DNA of 64,000 nucleotides from KBS-96 sp963722585 (lineage in GTDB: Bacteria > Acidobacteriota > Terriglobia > Bryobacterales > Bryobacteraceae), in contig CAVRNU010000014.1 in NCBI GenBank assembly GCA_963722585.1, forward strand, positions 1 to 64,000, given 5' to 3'. Every line of letters begins with the position of its first letter. The first letter of the stretch is position 1. The translations under genes were made by a program, and so were the position numbers. This document shows, piece by piece, positions 16,627-26,395 of the stretch. A model generated the notes under the pieces. It did no database searches. It was not told the DNA's origin and saw only the letters and a list, made by a program, of their open reading frames with translations.

Positions 16627-17562
16627 ATGGAAGCGCTGGAAGGTGTACCCGGTTTCGAGTCATTACCAGGTCGTCCAGAATTGGATAGTATCCGAAAAGC
16701 AAATCGGCGGTGGCTTCGAAACAGCGCCGAATTCTTTGCCTACCGGAGGCCAAACGAGTTTACACTCCATGGCCCTCATCTACAGTTCCCCTCGCCGGCA
16801 AAAAGCCTCTACCCGGAGAACGATACAGTGTATGCGGATTATTTTCACTGCACTCACGCATGCGGACGTGCCGTATTAGTGCTGCCGCATTGGAATGCTG
16901 CGCCAAGCTCGTACGCTAGCTTTTGCCGGCTTTTGAACTTGCACGGCTTTTCTGCTCTGTTGGTCACGCTGCCTTATCACGGCAATCGTAAGCCTCGCGA
17001 ATGTGTTAATGCGGAATACGCGGTATCGCCCAATATTGGCCGGACGATCGCTTCTGCACGCCAAGGCATCATCGATACCCTTTGTTGTGTGGACTGGCTG
17101 GCACAACAGGGCTACAAGCAATTCGGCATCGTCGGTACCAGCCTTGGATTCGGTCATGCATTCGTGGCTAGTGCTCTCGACGAACGTCTTGGCGTAAACG
17201 TTTTCAATCACTGCTGTTCGACTGTCTCGGACGCGGTTTGGGCGGGCATGCCGGGCTTACGGGCGGCTTTGGAACCGCATATTTCACAGGACGAGCTGCG
17301 CGAGTGCTGGAGCGTGATCAACCCTATCACGTACTTCGATCGATTTGCGCATTTTCCGAAGAAATCTCTCGTGATCCGGGGCCGCTATGACACAACATTT
17401 GCGCCGGATTATGTAACAGAGGCGATTCGGCCATTCAGGAAAATGGGGCTTGATCATCAAGTAGTCGAGCTGGCATGTGGTCATCACACGAATGGCGACC
17501 TTCCTTTCGCGCTTTTGAGTGCCTACCACGTCTCTGCATTCCTCAAGAAGAATCTACGATGA
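16627..17562 (+). CDS. Alpha/beta hydrolase (ABHD18-like)
   Basis: A 311-residue hydrolase of the alpha/beta fold. The nucleophile is Ser172 in Gly-Thr-Ser-Leu-Gly, the acid Asp255 in Arg-Gly-Arg-Tyr-Asp, and the histidine 286 or 287 in Cys-Gly-His-His-Thr. A Leu-Pro-His-Trp-Asn segment near residue 86 is at the oxyanion-hole position. It resembles the ABHD18 (DUF2048) group of uncharacterised hydrolases. The frame is open upstream to 16420 and the extra codons look like protein (Arg-Leu-Ala-Arg-Arg-Arg, then Ser-Phe-Ser-Trp-Gly just before this Met), yet there is no upstream ATG, GTG or TTG. The gene may be 5'-truncated or the true start obscured. Confidence 0.78.
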   Translation: MEALEGVPGFESLPGRPELDSIRKANRRWLRNSAEFFAYRRPNEFTLHGPHLQFPSPAKSLYPENDTVYADYFHCTHACGRAVLVLPHWNAAPSSYASFCRLLNLHGFSALLVTLPYHGNRKPRECVNAEYAVSPNIGRTIASARQGIIDTLCCVDWLAQQGYKQFGIVGTSLGFGHAFVASALDERLGVNVFNHCCSTVSDAVWAGMPGLRAALEPHISQDELRECWSVINPITYFDRFAHFPKKSLVIRGRYDTTFAPDYVTEAIRPFRKMGLDHQVVELACGHHTNGDLPFALLSAYHVSAFLKKNLR

Positions 17563-17663
17563 CGATCGTGAAGAAGAACCACGTTCCATTGAATCGTGTA
17601 CAGTAGAAACGCTTAGCTCATTCTGTTTACGCGCGCAAAACGGGCCCCGGTCGCCCTTTGAGC

Positions 17664-19260
17664 TCATATGTAGGCAGTGACCGACCGTTGGTTTTTTACC
17701 CACTTCGCCAAGCAGGACGCTAGCTGGTCCGAACGAATTGGCTTGGTGAGGAAGTCGTTCATGCCGACGACTAAGCAGTGGTCGCGGTTCTCTGCTGTCG
17801 CTGAAGCGGTCAGCGCAACGATGGGAACACTGGCGCATTTACCTGCGAGATTACGAATAGCGGTGGTAGCAGCAAATCCGTCCATTCCCGGCATGACGCA
17901 ATCCATAAAGACGAACCCATACTCGGTCTGACTGACTTTACTGACGGCATCCGCGCCGTCATAGGCGGTATCCACATCGCAACCCAATTTGGCGAGAAGC
18001 GCGCAAGCCAGTTTTTGATTCACGAGGTTGTCATCGGTGACAAGCACCTTGAACGGGATGGGGGTAGAGGAATTGACGGGCTTCGTGATCGTAATAGAAG
18101 GGTGTGCCAAAGGCTGTCCAGAGGCTCCTGGCACCAGATCACATAACTTTTCTCCCAAAGTCTTTGCTCTCACGGGCGTGGAAAGGACGGCATCTGCCAC
18201 GAGATGGTTTGCTTGTTCCAAAGAATCGGAGGTCAGCAAAACGAGTTTCGGTGGCGGCGTGCCAGCGTATGAACGGAAGTTGGAAAGGGCTCCGGACAGG
18301 GCATTTAGACCGGCATCGACAATGACGATGTGGAAGGAACGGCCGTCTTGAGCTGTAGCGCCCAGGTTCCCTGCCAAATGGCCCAAGTCGCAGGATTCCA
18401 CTTTCATTCCCCACCGCCGGCACCACTCGGCAATAACAGAGCGGGCGATCTGGCTGCCGCTGACCAAGACGCACAAGCCGGTGAGGCAAGCAGTATTGGG
18501 CGGAGGCCGCGGGTGAATATGATCCAGCTTCAGCGGGATTCTGCAAGAGAAAGTGGAGCCTTCCCCTTCCATGCTGCTTACCGCGAGTTCGCCGCCCATC
18601 AAATCGACGATTTGTTTGACGATCGATAGCCCAAGTCCAGTTCCACCATAACGCCTGGCAATTGTGGGGTCCGCCTCACGGTGCAATTGTTGTCGATTGG
18701 CTCACTGCATTCCACTTCCACCAGAACATAGCCGGTGTGAGTGAACTTAATGGAATTGGAGATAAAATTCATCAACACTTGCCGCACCCGGCCCGCGTCT
18801 CCCACAAAATGCAGCGGTGCATCGGCTGGAACCAGCAGGCCAGTTCGAGCAATTTTTCATGTGCTTTGAAGGACACGATGTCGAGGACATCTTCGATCAG
18901 GCACTCCAAATCAAAGGACGTTTCCTCGAGTTCGAGCCGGCCGACTTCGATTTTCGAGAAATCGAGGATGTTGTTGACCAGCCCGAGCAGAGCTTCGGCC
19001 GAATCGGCAACGATGCGCGCATAACTGAGCTGCTCGGCGGTGAGTTCGGTTTGCCGCAACAAACCGGCCATACCGATGACGCCATTTAGCGGAGTACGGA
19101 TCTCATGACTCATCGCGGATGAAAACTGACTCTTGGCGCGGGTTGCATCCTCGGCGGCCGTCTTTTCCATGGTCAATTGAGCATTCGCCTGACGGAGCGC
19201 CTCTTCCAGGCGCTGACGCTCACTAATATCGACCATCACGATGCGACAAACTGTGCGTCG
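17664..19260 (-). pseudogene. Hybrid sensor histidine kinase, broken
   Basis: Three minus-strand frames make one decayed gene. Frame 1 (from ~19255) has a PAS-end Asp-Ile-Ser-Glu-Arg, a coiled coil and a HisKA domain with phospho-acceptor motif Ser-His-Glu-Ile-Arg-Thr-Pro-Leu-Asn. Restoring one base near 18840 continues into Gly-Asp-Ala-Gly-Arg-Val-Arg-Gln-Val-Leu-Met-Asn and Asn-Ser-Ile-Lys-Phe-Thr of the ATPase domain. The G1 box (Asp-x-Gly-x-Gly region) is missing between there and Arg-Arg-Tyr-Gly-Gly-Thr-Gly-Leu-Gly-Leu, a deletion of roughly 35 residues with a frame change. The last part holds a degenerate receiver and an intact one (Asp-Asp, Phe-Met-Asp, Thr-Lys-Pro-Ile). No working kinase can be made; whether the isolated receiver is expressed is unknown. 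Confidence 0.85.
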
Positions 19261-20271
19261 CTTTCGGATTGCAGTCGACCGCTAAGGTGCCGTCCCGCTT
19301 GGAATTTGACTGTATCTGCCGACGCGCGACCGGGAGGTGGCGCGCGGACGAGGACGTCCGCCCCACATTGCGCGGCTCGCGCCGTCACCAGATGTTTCCA
19401 GTCATCGAGAGTGCGACGCCGCTCGCGATTCCCGAGATGATCTGGGCCAAGCGGGGCTGCTTGCCGCGACTCGGTCTAGATCTGCCTCGGAGAGCACTTC
19501 GATATATCGGCCGGCATGGGTGGAATCGAGAAGTGGAAAGTGTTCAAGTCCTCTTCGTGCACGAAAATGTGTGACTCAAATATGCGCTCGAGCTCCGATC
19601 GATATGTAATCCGAACCCTGCGCCGTGGGGAGAAAGATTGGAATTGAAAAAGAAATTGCCTGCCCACAGCCAAACTTTTTTCAATTCGCTGTAGAAAAGC
19701 AGCGAGAATCGGATTGCTCGGATCGATCACCGACGCGCAAACCGTTTTCCGGGCGGCAAGCATTTCCGGAACTTGCTCGGGTTTGATATTGAGATGCCGT
19801 GGCCAGCCAAGCTGCCCCCAACAGCAAGCCAATGAGTAATGGAATCAACGAGCGCTGGTGAGCATGACGGCCTGTTCCGACGCTAGCGGCTTCGCACTCG
19901 TTTGACAGCACGGGAGCGACCAGCAGCTTGTCACGCGCAATCTTCATGGCGCGGTCACGCCGCGAGCTATCGATTTCGCTCTTGAACCCGATCTATATTG
20001 TGCCGTCGCGCGACCTGCGTCACGTGGCATTTCCGGAGTGGACGATTTCGAGTAATGCCTGGCTATTTCGTGGATTCTAGCCGAACTCAACTTCGTCACT
20101 AAGCCGCTTGCTAACGCGCGCGTTTCTGTAAGTTCTTACGAATCAACGTGCAGTATCGGAACAGCGACCGCCAGGGAGCGGATGTGACGAAGTTCGCCGA
20201 AGTTCGTCGTGCGCCGTGAAATGGCGCTGGTCAACAGCGGTTGTGGCGCGCCGTGTTCAGAACCGCGACCA
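19261..20271. other. Degenerate region upstream of the broken kinase
   Basis: About 1 kb with no complete gene. On the minus strand, fragments at 19681-19947 and 19476-19832 read partly as protein: one has a strong membrane helix (Ser-Leu-Ile-Pro-Leu-Leu-Ile-Gly-Leu-Leu-Leu-Gly), the other Val-Ile-Asp-Pro-Ser-Asn-Pro-Ile-Leu-Ala-Ala-Phe-Leu. They may be the eroded sensor part of the adjacent kinase, but no domain can be named. An intergenic repeat copy lies at 20104-20130. Confidence 0.4.
20104..20130 (+). repeat. 27-bp intergenic repeat, copy A
   Basis: This segment, with core CTTGCTAACGCGCGCG, matches 29855-29881 at 23 of 27 positions in the same orientation. Both copies lie between genes. 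It is probably a dispersed intergenic repeat of this genome, but only two copies are seen here. Confidence 0.5.
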
Positions 20272-21498
20272 TCAGCTCCAAAGGGCGACTCTATTCTCGC
20301 GAAGCGCGATGTTGCCAAGATGGGCGGCTGAAGCTGCACTGATTCCGGCTTCGATCGGAGCAACGGGCTTTTGCCGCGTCCGGATGCATTCGAGCCAGTT
20401 GCTCAGGTGCAAGAGCTCGCCATCGGGCTGGTCATAGAAGTCGGCCCCTTTGGGTCCCGATCCAAGTATCCACTCGCTCGCGTGCAACGAAGATGGCTGC
20501 GGATTGCGGTTATGCGAATCGCGCTTCTGTTCGGGAATTACCTCGAGCCGGCCTCGATCCAGATAAAGTGTTCCCTCAGTTCCCATGAATTCGAGCATTG
20601 CTCCATTTCTCGCGTTCATGAAGGTAGATTCGAAGTAAACCTGGCAGCCGGGATAGTGCAACAGCGTTTGCGCGGTGTCGGGCGTCTCCCATTGAGGCGA
20701 TGTGAATTTGTCCCCGATTGTCACCGCCTGATACGGATGATCCACTCCCAGATACCAGTGCGCGACATCAATGTAGTGCACCATCAGATCGGCCAGCACT
20801 CCACCTCCAAAATCCCAGTACCAGCGCCATTCTCTGAAGCGGTAGGCGTCGAAAGGCTGCGGCCGGGCGCTACCGAGCCATGCTTTCCAATCGACAGCTG
20901 AGGGATCGATATCATACGTGACGCTGCCGCGGGCGGCATTGCGATTCCACGTAAGATGGACTTTGCGCACGGGACCCAGCGCGCCCGATTTAATCAGTTC
21001 ATAGCCTTTCTGAAACTGCGGCATGCTTCGCTGCTGTTGACCCACCTGCACAACGCGGTTGTACCGATTTTGAACTTCGAGCGCAGCGGGCCCTTCTTCA
21101 AGCCGGTGCGTCAGCGGCTTCTCGACGTACACGTCCTTGCCGGCCGAACAGGCCGCAGTGAGCATAGCAACGTGCTGATGATTCGGCGTCCCGATGATCA
21201 CCGCATCGATGTCTTTCCGGTCGAGAATCTCGCGGTATTCTTTGGTTGAAAAAGCCGCGGGTCCTGCGATCTCCTTGCCATCCGCCAAATGCTTGTCCCA
21301 AACATCGCAGACGGCAACCATGCGAACGCTGGGAATTCGCGCGACAGCTTTCATCAGCATCTGCGCGCGCCCGCCCGTTCCTATGACGCCAACCTGGATT
21401 GTCTCGTTTGCCGCGTAGCCAGTACTTCTGGCAACGAAGCCGCCTGTCGCCAAAGCGCCAAGCGTTTTCAACATGTCCCTGCGATTGTTCAGATCCAT
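20272..21498 (-). CDS. Gfo/Idh/MocA-family oxidoreductase with Tat-like signal
   Basis: A 408-residue NAD(P)-dependent sugar oxidoreductase. The N-terminus has a Tat-type signal (Arg-Arg-Asp-Met-Leu-Lys followed by a hydrophobic stretch and Ala-Arg-Ser), suggesting export of the folded, cofactor-loaded enzyme. The Rossmann motif Gly-Val-Ile-Gly-Thr-Gly-Gly-Arg is at ~residue 38, the Glu-Lys-Pro catalytic-lysine motif near residue 127, and a His-Tyr-Ile-Asp-Val-Ala-His segment near residue 242. The C-terminus stops soon after Gly-Asn-Ile-Ala-Leu-Arg, which in relatives is normally followed by some 30 more residues, so slight truncation is possible. It follows the GH106 gene by 24 bp and probably acts on the released sugar or a derivative. 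Confidence 0.88.
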   Translation of the reverse strand: MDLNNRRDMLKTLGALATGGFVARSTGYAANETIQVGVIGTGGRAQMLMKAVARIPSVRMVAVCDVWDKHLADGKEIAGPAAFSTKEYREILDRKDIDAVIIGTPNHQHVAMLTAACSAGKDVYVEKPLTHRLEEGPAALEVQNRYNRVVQVGQQQRSMPQFQKGYELIKSGALGPVRKVHLTWNRNAARGSVTYDIDPSAVDWKAWLGSARPQPFDAYRFREWRWYWDFGGGVLADLMVHYIDVAHWYLGVDHPYQAVTIGDKFTSPQWETPDTAQTLLHYPGCQVYFESTFMNARNGAMLEFMGTEGTLYLDRGRLEVIPEQKRDSHNRNPQPSSLHASEWILGSGPKGADFYDQPDGELLHLSNWLECIRTRQKPVAPIEAGISAASAAHLGNIALRENRVALWS

Positions 21499-21522
21499 TT
21501 CCTATACCTTCATCCGATGTTC

Positions 21523-24500
21523 TTACTGTGTGGTCACGGAATAGAGGCGCACCGGGCCGAGCAGCCCCGAAGGCAACAATGGCGAATTTGCCTTATACGG
21601 CTTCACATCGGTGAACGTGTACTTCACCGTCGCGTCCGGTTGCTGATCTCCGATTAACCGGTTGACCCATGCGTTGGTCACTTTGATCTCGAGTTCGTTT
21701 GTCCCCGTCTTTAGCGCATCCGTTACATCGACACGATATGGAGCATGCCACACGATGCCCAGCGGCTTGCCATTCACCGTGACCTCCGCCAGGTTCTTTA
21801 CGTCGCCCAACTCAATCCATAGCTTGGCGCTGCCCGCTTTAAACCACTCTGCCGGCGCCTGTATCGTTGCGGTGTATGTGCCTGTTCCGGAGAAGTACTT
21901 TACGCCTCGATCGGCGTTATCGCTCCACGATGCCAATTTTTCCAACTGGATAGACGCGGGCGCGCCGCGGGCCGCCTGGAAGCTGACGGTCCACGGGCCG
22001 TTTATCGCTGCCAATTGGGTCTCCATTTCCTTGGGCAACGTGCGAGATGTCGCGTTCGCAGGCTTGCGGAATACGACAAATACAGTGCCCCAGGGCTCAA
22101 AATGCAGCGGCACACTGGTGCGGTTGCGAGCGATATCGAACGAAGCTGGTTCTGACTTGCCGGTTTCGGCGTACCACAATTCTGGAGCTTTGCCCGTTAT
22201 CCGGAAGCTCGCAACCACGTTTTGGTCATGGTCGCTGCGATTGTCGAGGAAATAAATGTCACCGTCGGCCAGTTTGCGATGCACAAATAAAATCCTGGCG
22301 TCGTTCTCTGGCTTACCGTTGTCAAAGTCTGGTGGCACGCTAAGCGCCTTCAATGCCGCCTCGGCGTTCTGCCCGGCGTAAACCTTACCTTTCCCCACGG
22401 TGTGCACGCCCGTCCCATCGCCGAAAAGTTCATCGTTCAGTTTCTTGAACTCTGCCGAATCGTCCGCAAGGCTCGGCGTGTCAATCGGTTTCTCGCCGGC
22501 CACTACGGCGCCCTGCTCCACCAGCTTGTGAATGGCGCGCAGCACGGGCAACGACATGTGCCTGCTGTAGGGATCGAGCGCTAGGAGGCGGTAATTCACG
22601 GCGCTTTTGGTGGTGATGCGCCCGCCGGTGACGCCTAGCTCGTGAATCAGGCCATCCGCGTTGATGTAATCGAAACCGTAACCCGCAGGCACATTCGGCG
22701 GCTTATTGCTGAAGATCGCAGTGAGGTTCGAGTCTTCGCCGTAAAAGTAGATCACATCCGCGGCAAATCGCCCCCGCTGCAACAGATAGGAGCTGCGGGC
22801 CAGATAATCCACCCATACGCCCGCCTGCTCGGCCCAGGTTTCGTTGCGATTGAACCACTGTCCGAAAGGACCGAGAGTCAATCCCGGCGCCTTGCCCGTG
22901 AGCGGCTGGTGCGCCGATTCGTGAATAACGAAGCGGTTGATGCCGTTCAGCAATTCCTGATCGGCCGTTGGCTTCAGCGTTGCCGGCGACCATGCCCATG
23001 GAGCTTCGGCCGCCGTTAGAGACTCCGCCGCAGCCACATTCTGACCGTAGATATGAGCGACCGACGCAGATTCCCGATCATCGGCGTTGTAGCCGTATTG
23101 CTCTGTGTACACGCCCGGCACCTGGGTCCACATTGCGCCCATCGGTATATCGTCTAGCTTCTTCACCTCCATACCATCACCGACAAAGGCGCGGCCGCTC
23201 TCGTGAGATTCCCCATAATGGCCCATTCCTCGGGCTTTGACGGATGCTTCCACCTGGCCATAATGCTCGTCGGCAATCAAATCGGCAATCGTCTTGCGGA
23301 AGTCCCATAGGAACTTGTCGCTGGCTTCGGCACTTTCGACGACCTGACCGGTAAGAACCGGCATCCAGGGTAGCGGATCGTAGCCCCGGCGCTTTCTGAA
23401 CTGAGCGATCATGTCGTCAGTCCAGTTCTGCGAACCAGCCTCCCAGCTGTCGGTAACCACATAGCGGATGCCACGCCGGCCCATGTAGTCCGCGCCTACC
23501 GTTTCCTTGTAACTGTCCAGGTAGCCGTTCATGTAATTTTTCACATAGCGTCCGTTCAGCTTATCGACTTCAAGACCTGTGGCTTCCGCGGTCGCCGGAT
23601 GGTTGGTGATACCTAACAGCGAGTAGCCGAACCGCAGAACAACCCACTTACCGGCTGGAGGCGTCCAGTCGAGAGTACCGTCGGCGCGCAGCTTTGAAGT
23701 CAGGTCGACTACTTCGGATTTGGAAACGACATCGGCTTTAGCGAATCGAGGTGTCGCGAACTGATAGAGGTCGGGTAGGGTAGCGAAAGCGGCTTTTTCT
23801 TCGAATCGATTGACACGCGCTCCTGGGTTCAGTGCGAGCTCTGCGATTTCATAGTCCGTGGGAGGCGGGCCAATCTTGATTCTCAATGAAGCGGTATCGC
23901 TCAACCATGCGGGCAACGGAGGAGAGGGCAGCCGTTTAAAAACGACACGGAAAAACTTGGCTGTTACGGGAGGAAAAGAAACCGTGTGCTCGGCGGCGCC
24001 ACCATCGGGAAGTTTCGCGATCAGCCGGAAATTTCGCCCGTCGTCGCTCGCCTCGAGGGATTTTCCCGGATTGGTGATCCCGGCTATCATCGCGGCAATC
24101 GTACCCACCTCAGTTATGACGACGGTGATGGAGCGGATCGTCCGGGGCTGGACGAATTCGTATTGGATCCAGGCACTTTCGCCGACTCTCGGGATTGGAA
24201 GCTTCGTAGTCTTTAACAGGTCCCCATCACTAAGCATTCCGCCGTCAACTGTTCCTGCGCTCGCGGTCACTTTCGGGTGCAGCGATTCGACCGGCATATC
24301 GCTTTCTGCCCTGCGGTAGGCAATGACCGCCGCATCGGCGTAGAACTGGGGGATCGGCCGGGCACCATTGGGCGGGGGCAGAAGGTCGTGAACGCCTAGA
24401 GTCTGAAAGGCGCCTGTATTCGACGGAGGCTTAGCCAAAGTACCTTTAAAGGGTTTACCGCCCTCGACCGGCGTCTCACTCCACACATACTTCTTCATTC

Positions 24501-24936
24501 CCTGCGATGGCGGTACCCAAGGGCCTCCGGTCTCACTCCAGCCCGGGGAGCCCGCGATCGCCTCTTCGAATCCCAGTCGATCCCCTAGGATGGTCGCGTA
24601 TTTGAACGCATCCTTCCACTCTGGCGTCATGTATGCCAGTCGATGTTCAACCACTTGCGGCGTTGCCAGCGCTGCATCAAAGTTCTGGAAGCCACCGAGC
24701 CCGACGCGATGCATCCACTCGAGATCGAGCTTAATTCCTTCCTGGGTAATGTTCCCGTTCATCCAGTGCCACCATACCCGCGGACGCGCGCTCTCCGGTG
24801 GATTCTCAAATCCGCTCTTGAGCGAATCGAAGTTGCTCTGAGGCGCGGCGCCGCTCGCTCCTAGTAAAAATGCGAAGCTTGCGGCAATGAGCTTCTTGGA
24901 TGGACGCTTCGACGTCTCGATTCTTTGCTCGGTCAT
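21523..24936 (-). CDS. GH106-family alpha-L-rhamnosidase, secreted
   Basis: A ~1137-residue exported glycoside hydrolase. A signal peptide (Lys-Lys-Leu-Ile-Ala-Ala-Ser-Phe-Ala-Phe-Leu-Leu-Gly-Ala) precedes Ala-Arg-Pro-Arg-Val-Trp-Trp-His-Trp-Met-Asn-Gly-Asn, the hallmark start of GH106. The catalytic barrel continues with Gly-Ser-Pro-Gly-Trp-Ser-Glu-Thr-Gly-Gly-Pro-Trp-Val and Asp-Ser-Trp-Glu-Ala-Gly-Ser-Gln-Asn-Trp-Thr; the C-terminus is a galactose-binding-like beta-sandwich (Asn-Ala-Trp-Val-Asn-Arg-Leu-Ile-Gly-Asp). ATG 24936 is preferred; an upstream in-frame start at 24975 would run into the preceding gene. GH106 enzymes release L-rhamnose from plant or microbial glycans. The setting is a locus with a TonB receptor, regulator and oxidoreductase. 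Confidence 0.9.
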   Translation of the reverse strand: MTEQRIETSKRPSKKLIAASFAFLLGASGAAPQSNFDSLKSGFENPPESARPRVWWHWMNGNITQEGIKLDLEWMHRVGLGGFQNFDAALATPQVVEHRLAYMTPEWKDAFKYATILGDRLGFEEAIAGSPGWSETGGPWVPPSQGMKKYVWSETPVEGGKPFKGTLAKPPSNTGAFQTLGVHDLLPPPNGARPIPQFYADAAVIAYRRAESDMPVESLHPKVTASAGTVDGGMLSDGDLLKTTKLPIPRVGESAWIQYEFVQPRTIRSITVVITEVGTIAAMIAGITNPGKSLEASDDGRNFRLIAKLPDGGAAEHTVSFPPVTAKFFRVVFKRLPSPPLPAWLSDTASLRIKIGPPPTDYEIAELALNPGARVNRFEEKAAFATLPDLYQFATPRFAKADVVSKSEVVDLTSKLRADGTLDWTPPAGKWVVLRFGYSLLGITNHPATAEATGLEVDKLNGRYVKNYMNGYLDSYKETVGADYMGRRGIRYVVTDSWEAGSQNWTDDMIAQFRKRRGYDPLPWMPVLTGQVVESAEASDKFLWDFRKTIADLIADEHYGQVEASVKARGMGHYGESHESGRAFVGDGMEVKKLDDIPMGAMWTQVPGVYTEQYGYNADDRESASVAHIYGQNVAAAESLTAAEAPWAWSPATLKPTADQELLNGINRFVIHESAHQPLTGKAPGLTLGPFGQWFNRNETWAEQAGVWVDYLARSSYLLQRGRFAADVIYFYGEDSNLTAIFSNKPPNVPAGYGFDYINADGLIHELGVTGGRITTKSAVNYRLLALDPYSRHMSLPVLRAIHKLVEQGAVVAGEKPIDTPSLADDSAEFKKLNDELFGDGTGVHTVGKGKVYAGQNAEAALKALSVPPDFDNGKPENDARILFVHRKLADGDIYFLDNRSDHDQNVVASFRITGKAPELWYAETGKSEPASFDIARNRTSVPLHFEPWGTVFVVFRKPANATSRTLPKEMETQLAAINGPWTVSFQAARGAPASIQLEKLASWSDNADRGVKYFSGTGTYTATIQAPAEWFKAGSAKLWIELGDVKNLAEVTVNGKPLGIVWHAPYRVDVTDALKTGTNELEIKVTNAWVNRLIGDQQPDATVKYTFTDVKPYKANSPLLPSGLLGPVRLYSVTTQ

Positions 24937-24949
24937 GTGTCTTGCCCCT

Positions 24950-26221
24950 CTATGGCGTCCTATGTACGGAGACAAGTGCCGGTCGAATCGGTGCGCCGCC
25001 GCTAACTTCGACGTGGAGAACCGCCTCGAAATGGGGAATCTCCGCGCCCGATTTGACTCCGAGATGCGCCAGGAGATCGCTCACATTCGCCTCATTGGTC
25101 ACGAATTCCGCTGCAGCCTGCGTACCGTACTCCGAGATGCCCGCCAGGATGAGCATAACCCGATTTTGAGCAATGCCGGGTTTCAACGCGATGATGGCGT
25201 AGTCCGACTGGAAAGGGCGGCGCTCCGGGCCAGGATAGAGGGCTGCTTCTCCGGAGCGAGGGTGAAGATTGACAATGGCTCCGGTCGTCGAATGAGGGGA
25301 GATGCCGGCGCCACCGCGCCTGAACTGAAAATCGCGGAGCAGCGGGATGTCCCAAGGAGGCGTCTCAAGGAGAGGACTTCCCAGAAAAATTAAACTACTT
25401 TCTTTGGCCTCGTCCCATGACAGCAGGTCCGCGTGCTTCAAACGCAACGTCTTTTGAAACCTAGTAAGTAATCGGGTGACCTCGAAGACACCGGCCGCGT
25501 CACCCTCGCTTTGAAACGTTTCAATTTCGGACGCCGGGCTTCCCTCTCGACCCGCGTCTCGGACTGAATCAACCGGGGTAAGGCCGGCACTGCGAAGGCT
25601 GGAAAACACGATGAATGCAGTATCGTTGTAGGCCAGAAAGCCTTGCCAGAAAGTGTGAAGTCCTCTGGAGCTATCCGGCATACGCGAGATAGCCGGAAAC
25701 GAACGGGCTGCGTACCAGCCGCCGCACACCCCTGTGAGAAATACCGCCAGGGCGACGGTAACAGGCACTCCTCGCCGATTGTTCCGCCACAAACCGGCGT
25801 TCCGGCGTTCCGGTGGGCGATTTGCGGAATTCTCACTGGGAAGTTCTACTTCCGTAGGGTGGAAGAGTGCTGTGTACGAACCGTGCGGAATTTCAATTCT
25901 AATCATTCCCGGAACGAAATCAGGACTTTGATAGAACTGCGCTAGCCGCTTTCGAACTTCGGCCACGCGCATCCGGACAACAGGATCGTTGCCGGTCTCA
26001 TAGTCGGGTTTCCGGCCGAACACTTGCACCCCGATCACCCGTTCCCGCAGCGAGTTGTCCTCAGCCGCCAAGGTGTGGCGGACGATGTACGTCAGCAGTT
26101 TCTGACACTGCCCGCTACAGCGGAACGGACTGCTCAGCAGAATTTTCTCAAGGGTGGCATGGACCTGCTTCGCACTGGTCTCGCGAGCCACCTCGATGGG
26201 CGTACTTCCCGGAGTCATCAT
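24950..26221 (-). CDS. Membrane-anchored acidobacterial-type regulator
   Basis: About 423 residues from Met-Met-Thr-Pro-Gly. Residues ~10-120 form a soluble domain widespread in acidobacteria (Leu-Glu-Lys-Ile-Leu-Leu-Ser-Ser-Pro-Phe, Gly-Val-Gln-Val-Phe-Gly-Arg-Lys-Pro-Asp-Tyr, Asp-Pro-Val-Val-Arg-Met-Arg-Val-Ala-Glu-Val-Arg-Lys-Arg-Leu), with the look of a DNA-binding winged helix. One membrane helix follows (Val-Thr-Val-Ala-Leu-Ala-Val-Phe-Leu-Thr), then a ~250-residue periplasmic domain of unknown fold. This layout suggests a one-component transmembrane sensor-regulator. It ends 13 bp before the GH106 start and is divergent from the TonB receptor, so it probably controls both. Function is inferred from layout and context. 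Confidence 0.7.
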   Translation of the reverse strand: MMTPGSTPIEVARETSAKQVHATLEKILLSSPFRCSGQCQKLLTYIVRHTLAAEDNSLRERVIGVQVFGRKPDYETGNDPVVRMRVAEVRKRLAQFYQSPDFVPGMIRIEIPHGSYTALFHPTEVELPSENSANRPPERRNAGLWRNNRRGVPVTVALAVFLTGVCGGWYAARSFPAISRMPDSSRGLHTFWQGFLAYNDTAFIVFSSLRSAGLTPVDSVRDAGREGSPASEIETFQSEGDAAGVFEVTRLLTRFQKTLRLKHADLLSWDEAKESSLIFLGSPLLETPPWDIPLLRDFQFRRGGAGISPHSTTGAIVNLHPRSGEAALYPGPERRPFQSDYAIIALKPGIAQNRVMLILAGISEYGTQAAAEFVTNEANVSDLLAHLGVKSGAEIPHFEAVLHVEVSGGAPIRPALVSVHRTP

Positions 26222-26395
26222 TAACGCCTGCCCCCAAGCGTACTGTACCTGCCGTTTAATTTTTTTGCAAGCCCGTGAAAGATCGATATTTCTGTTCAAT
26301 GTTTCGGTCCTGAACCTTTCACCCGGCTGATGAGAGCGCATACACTACCTACCGAGCTTTGAGTTGTTGCGGTGAGAGAGAAAGGGGTGAAAACG

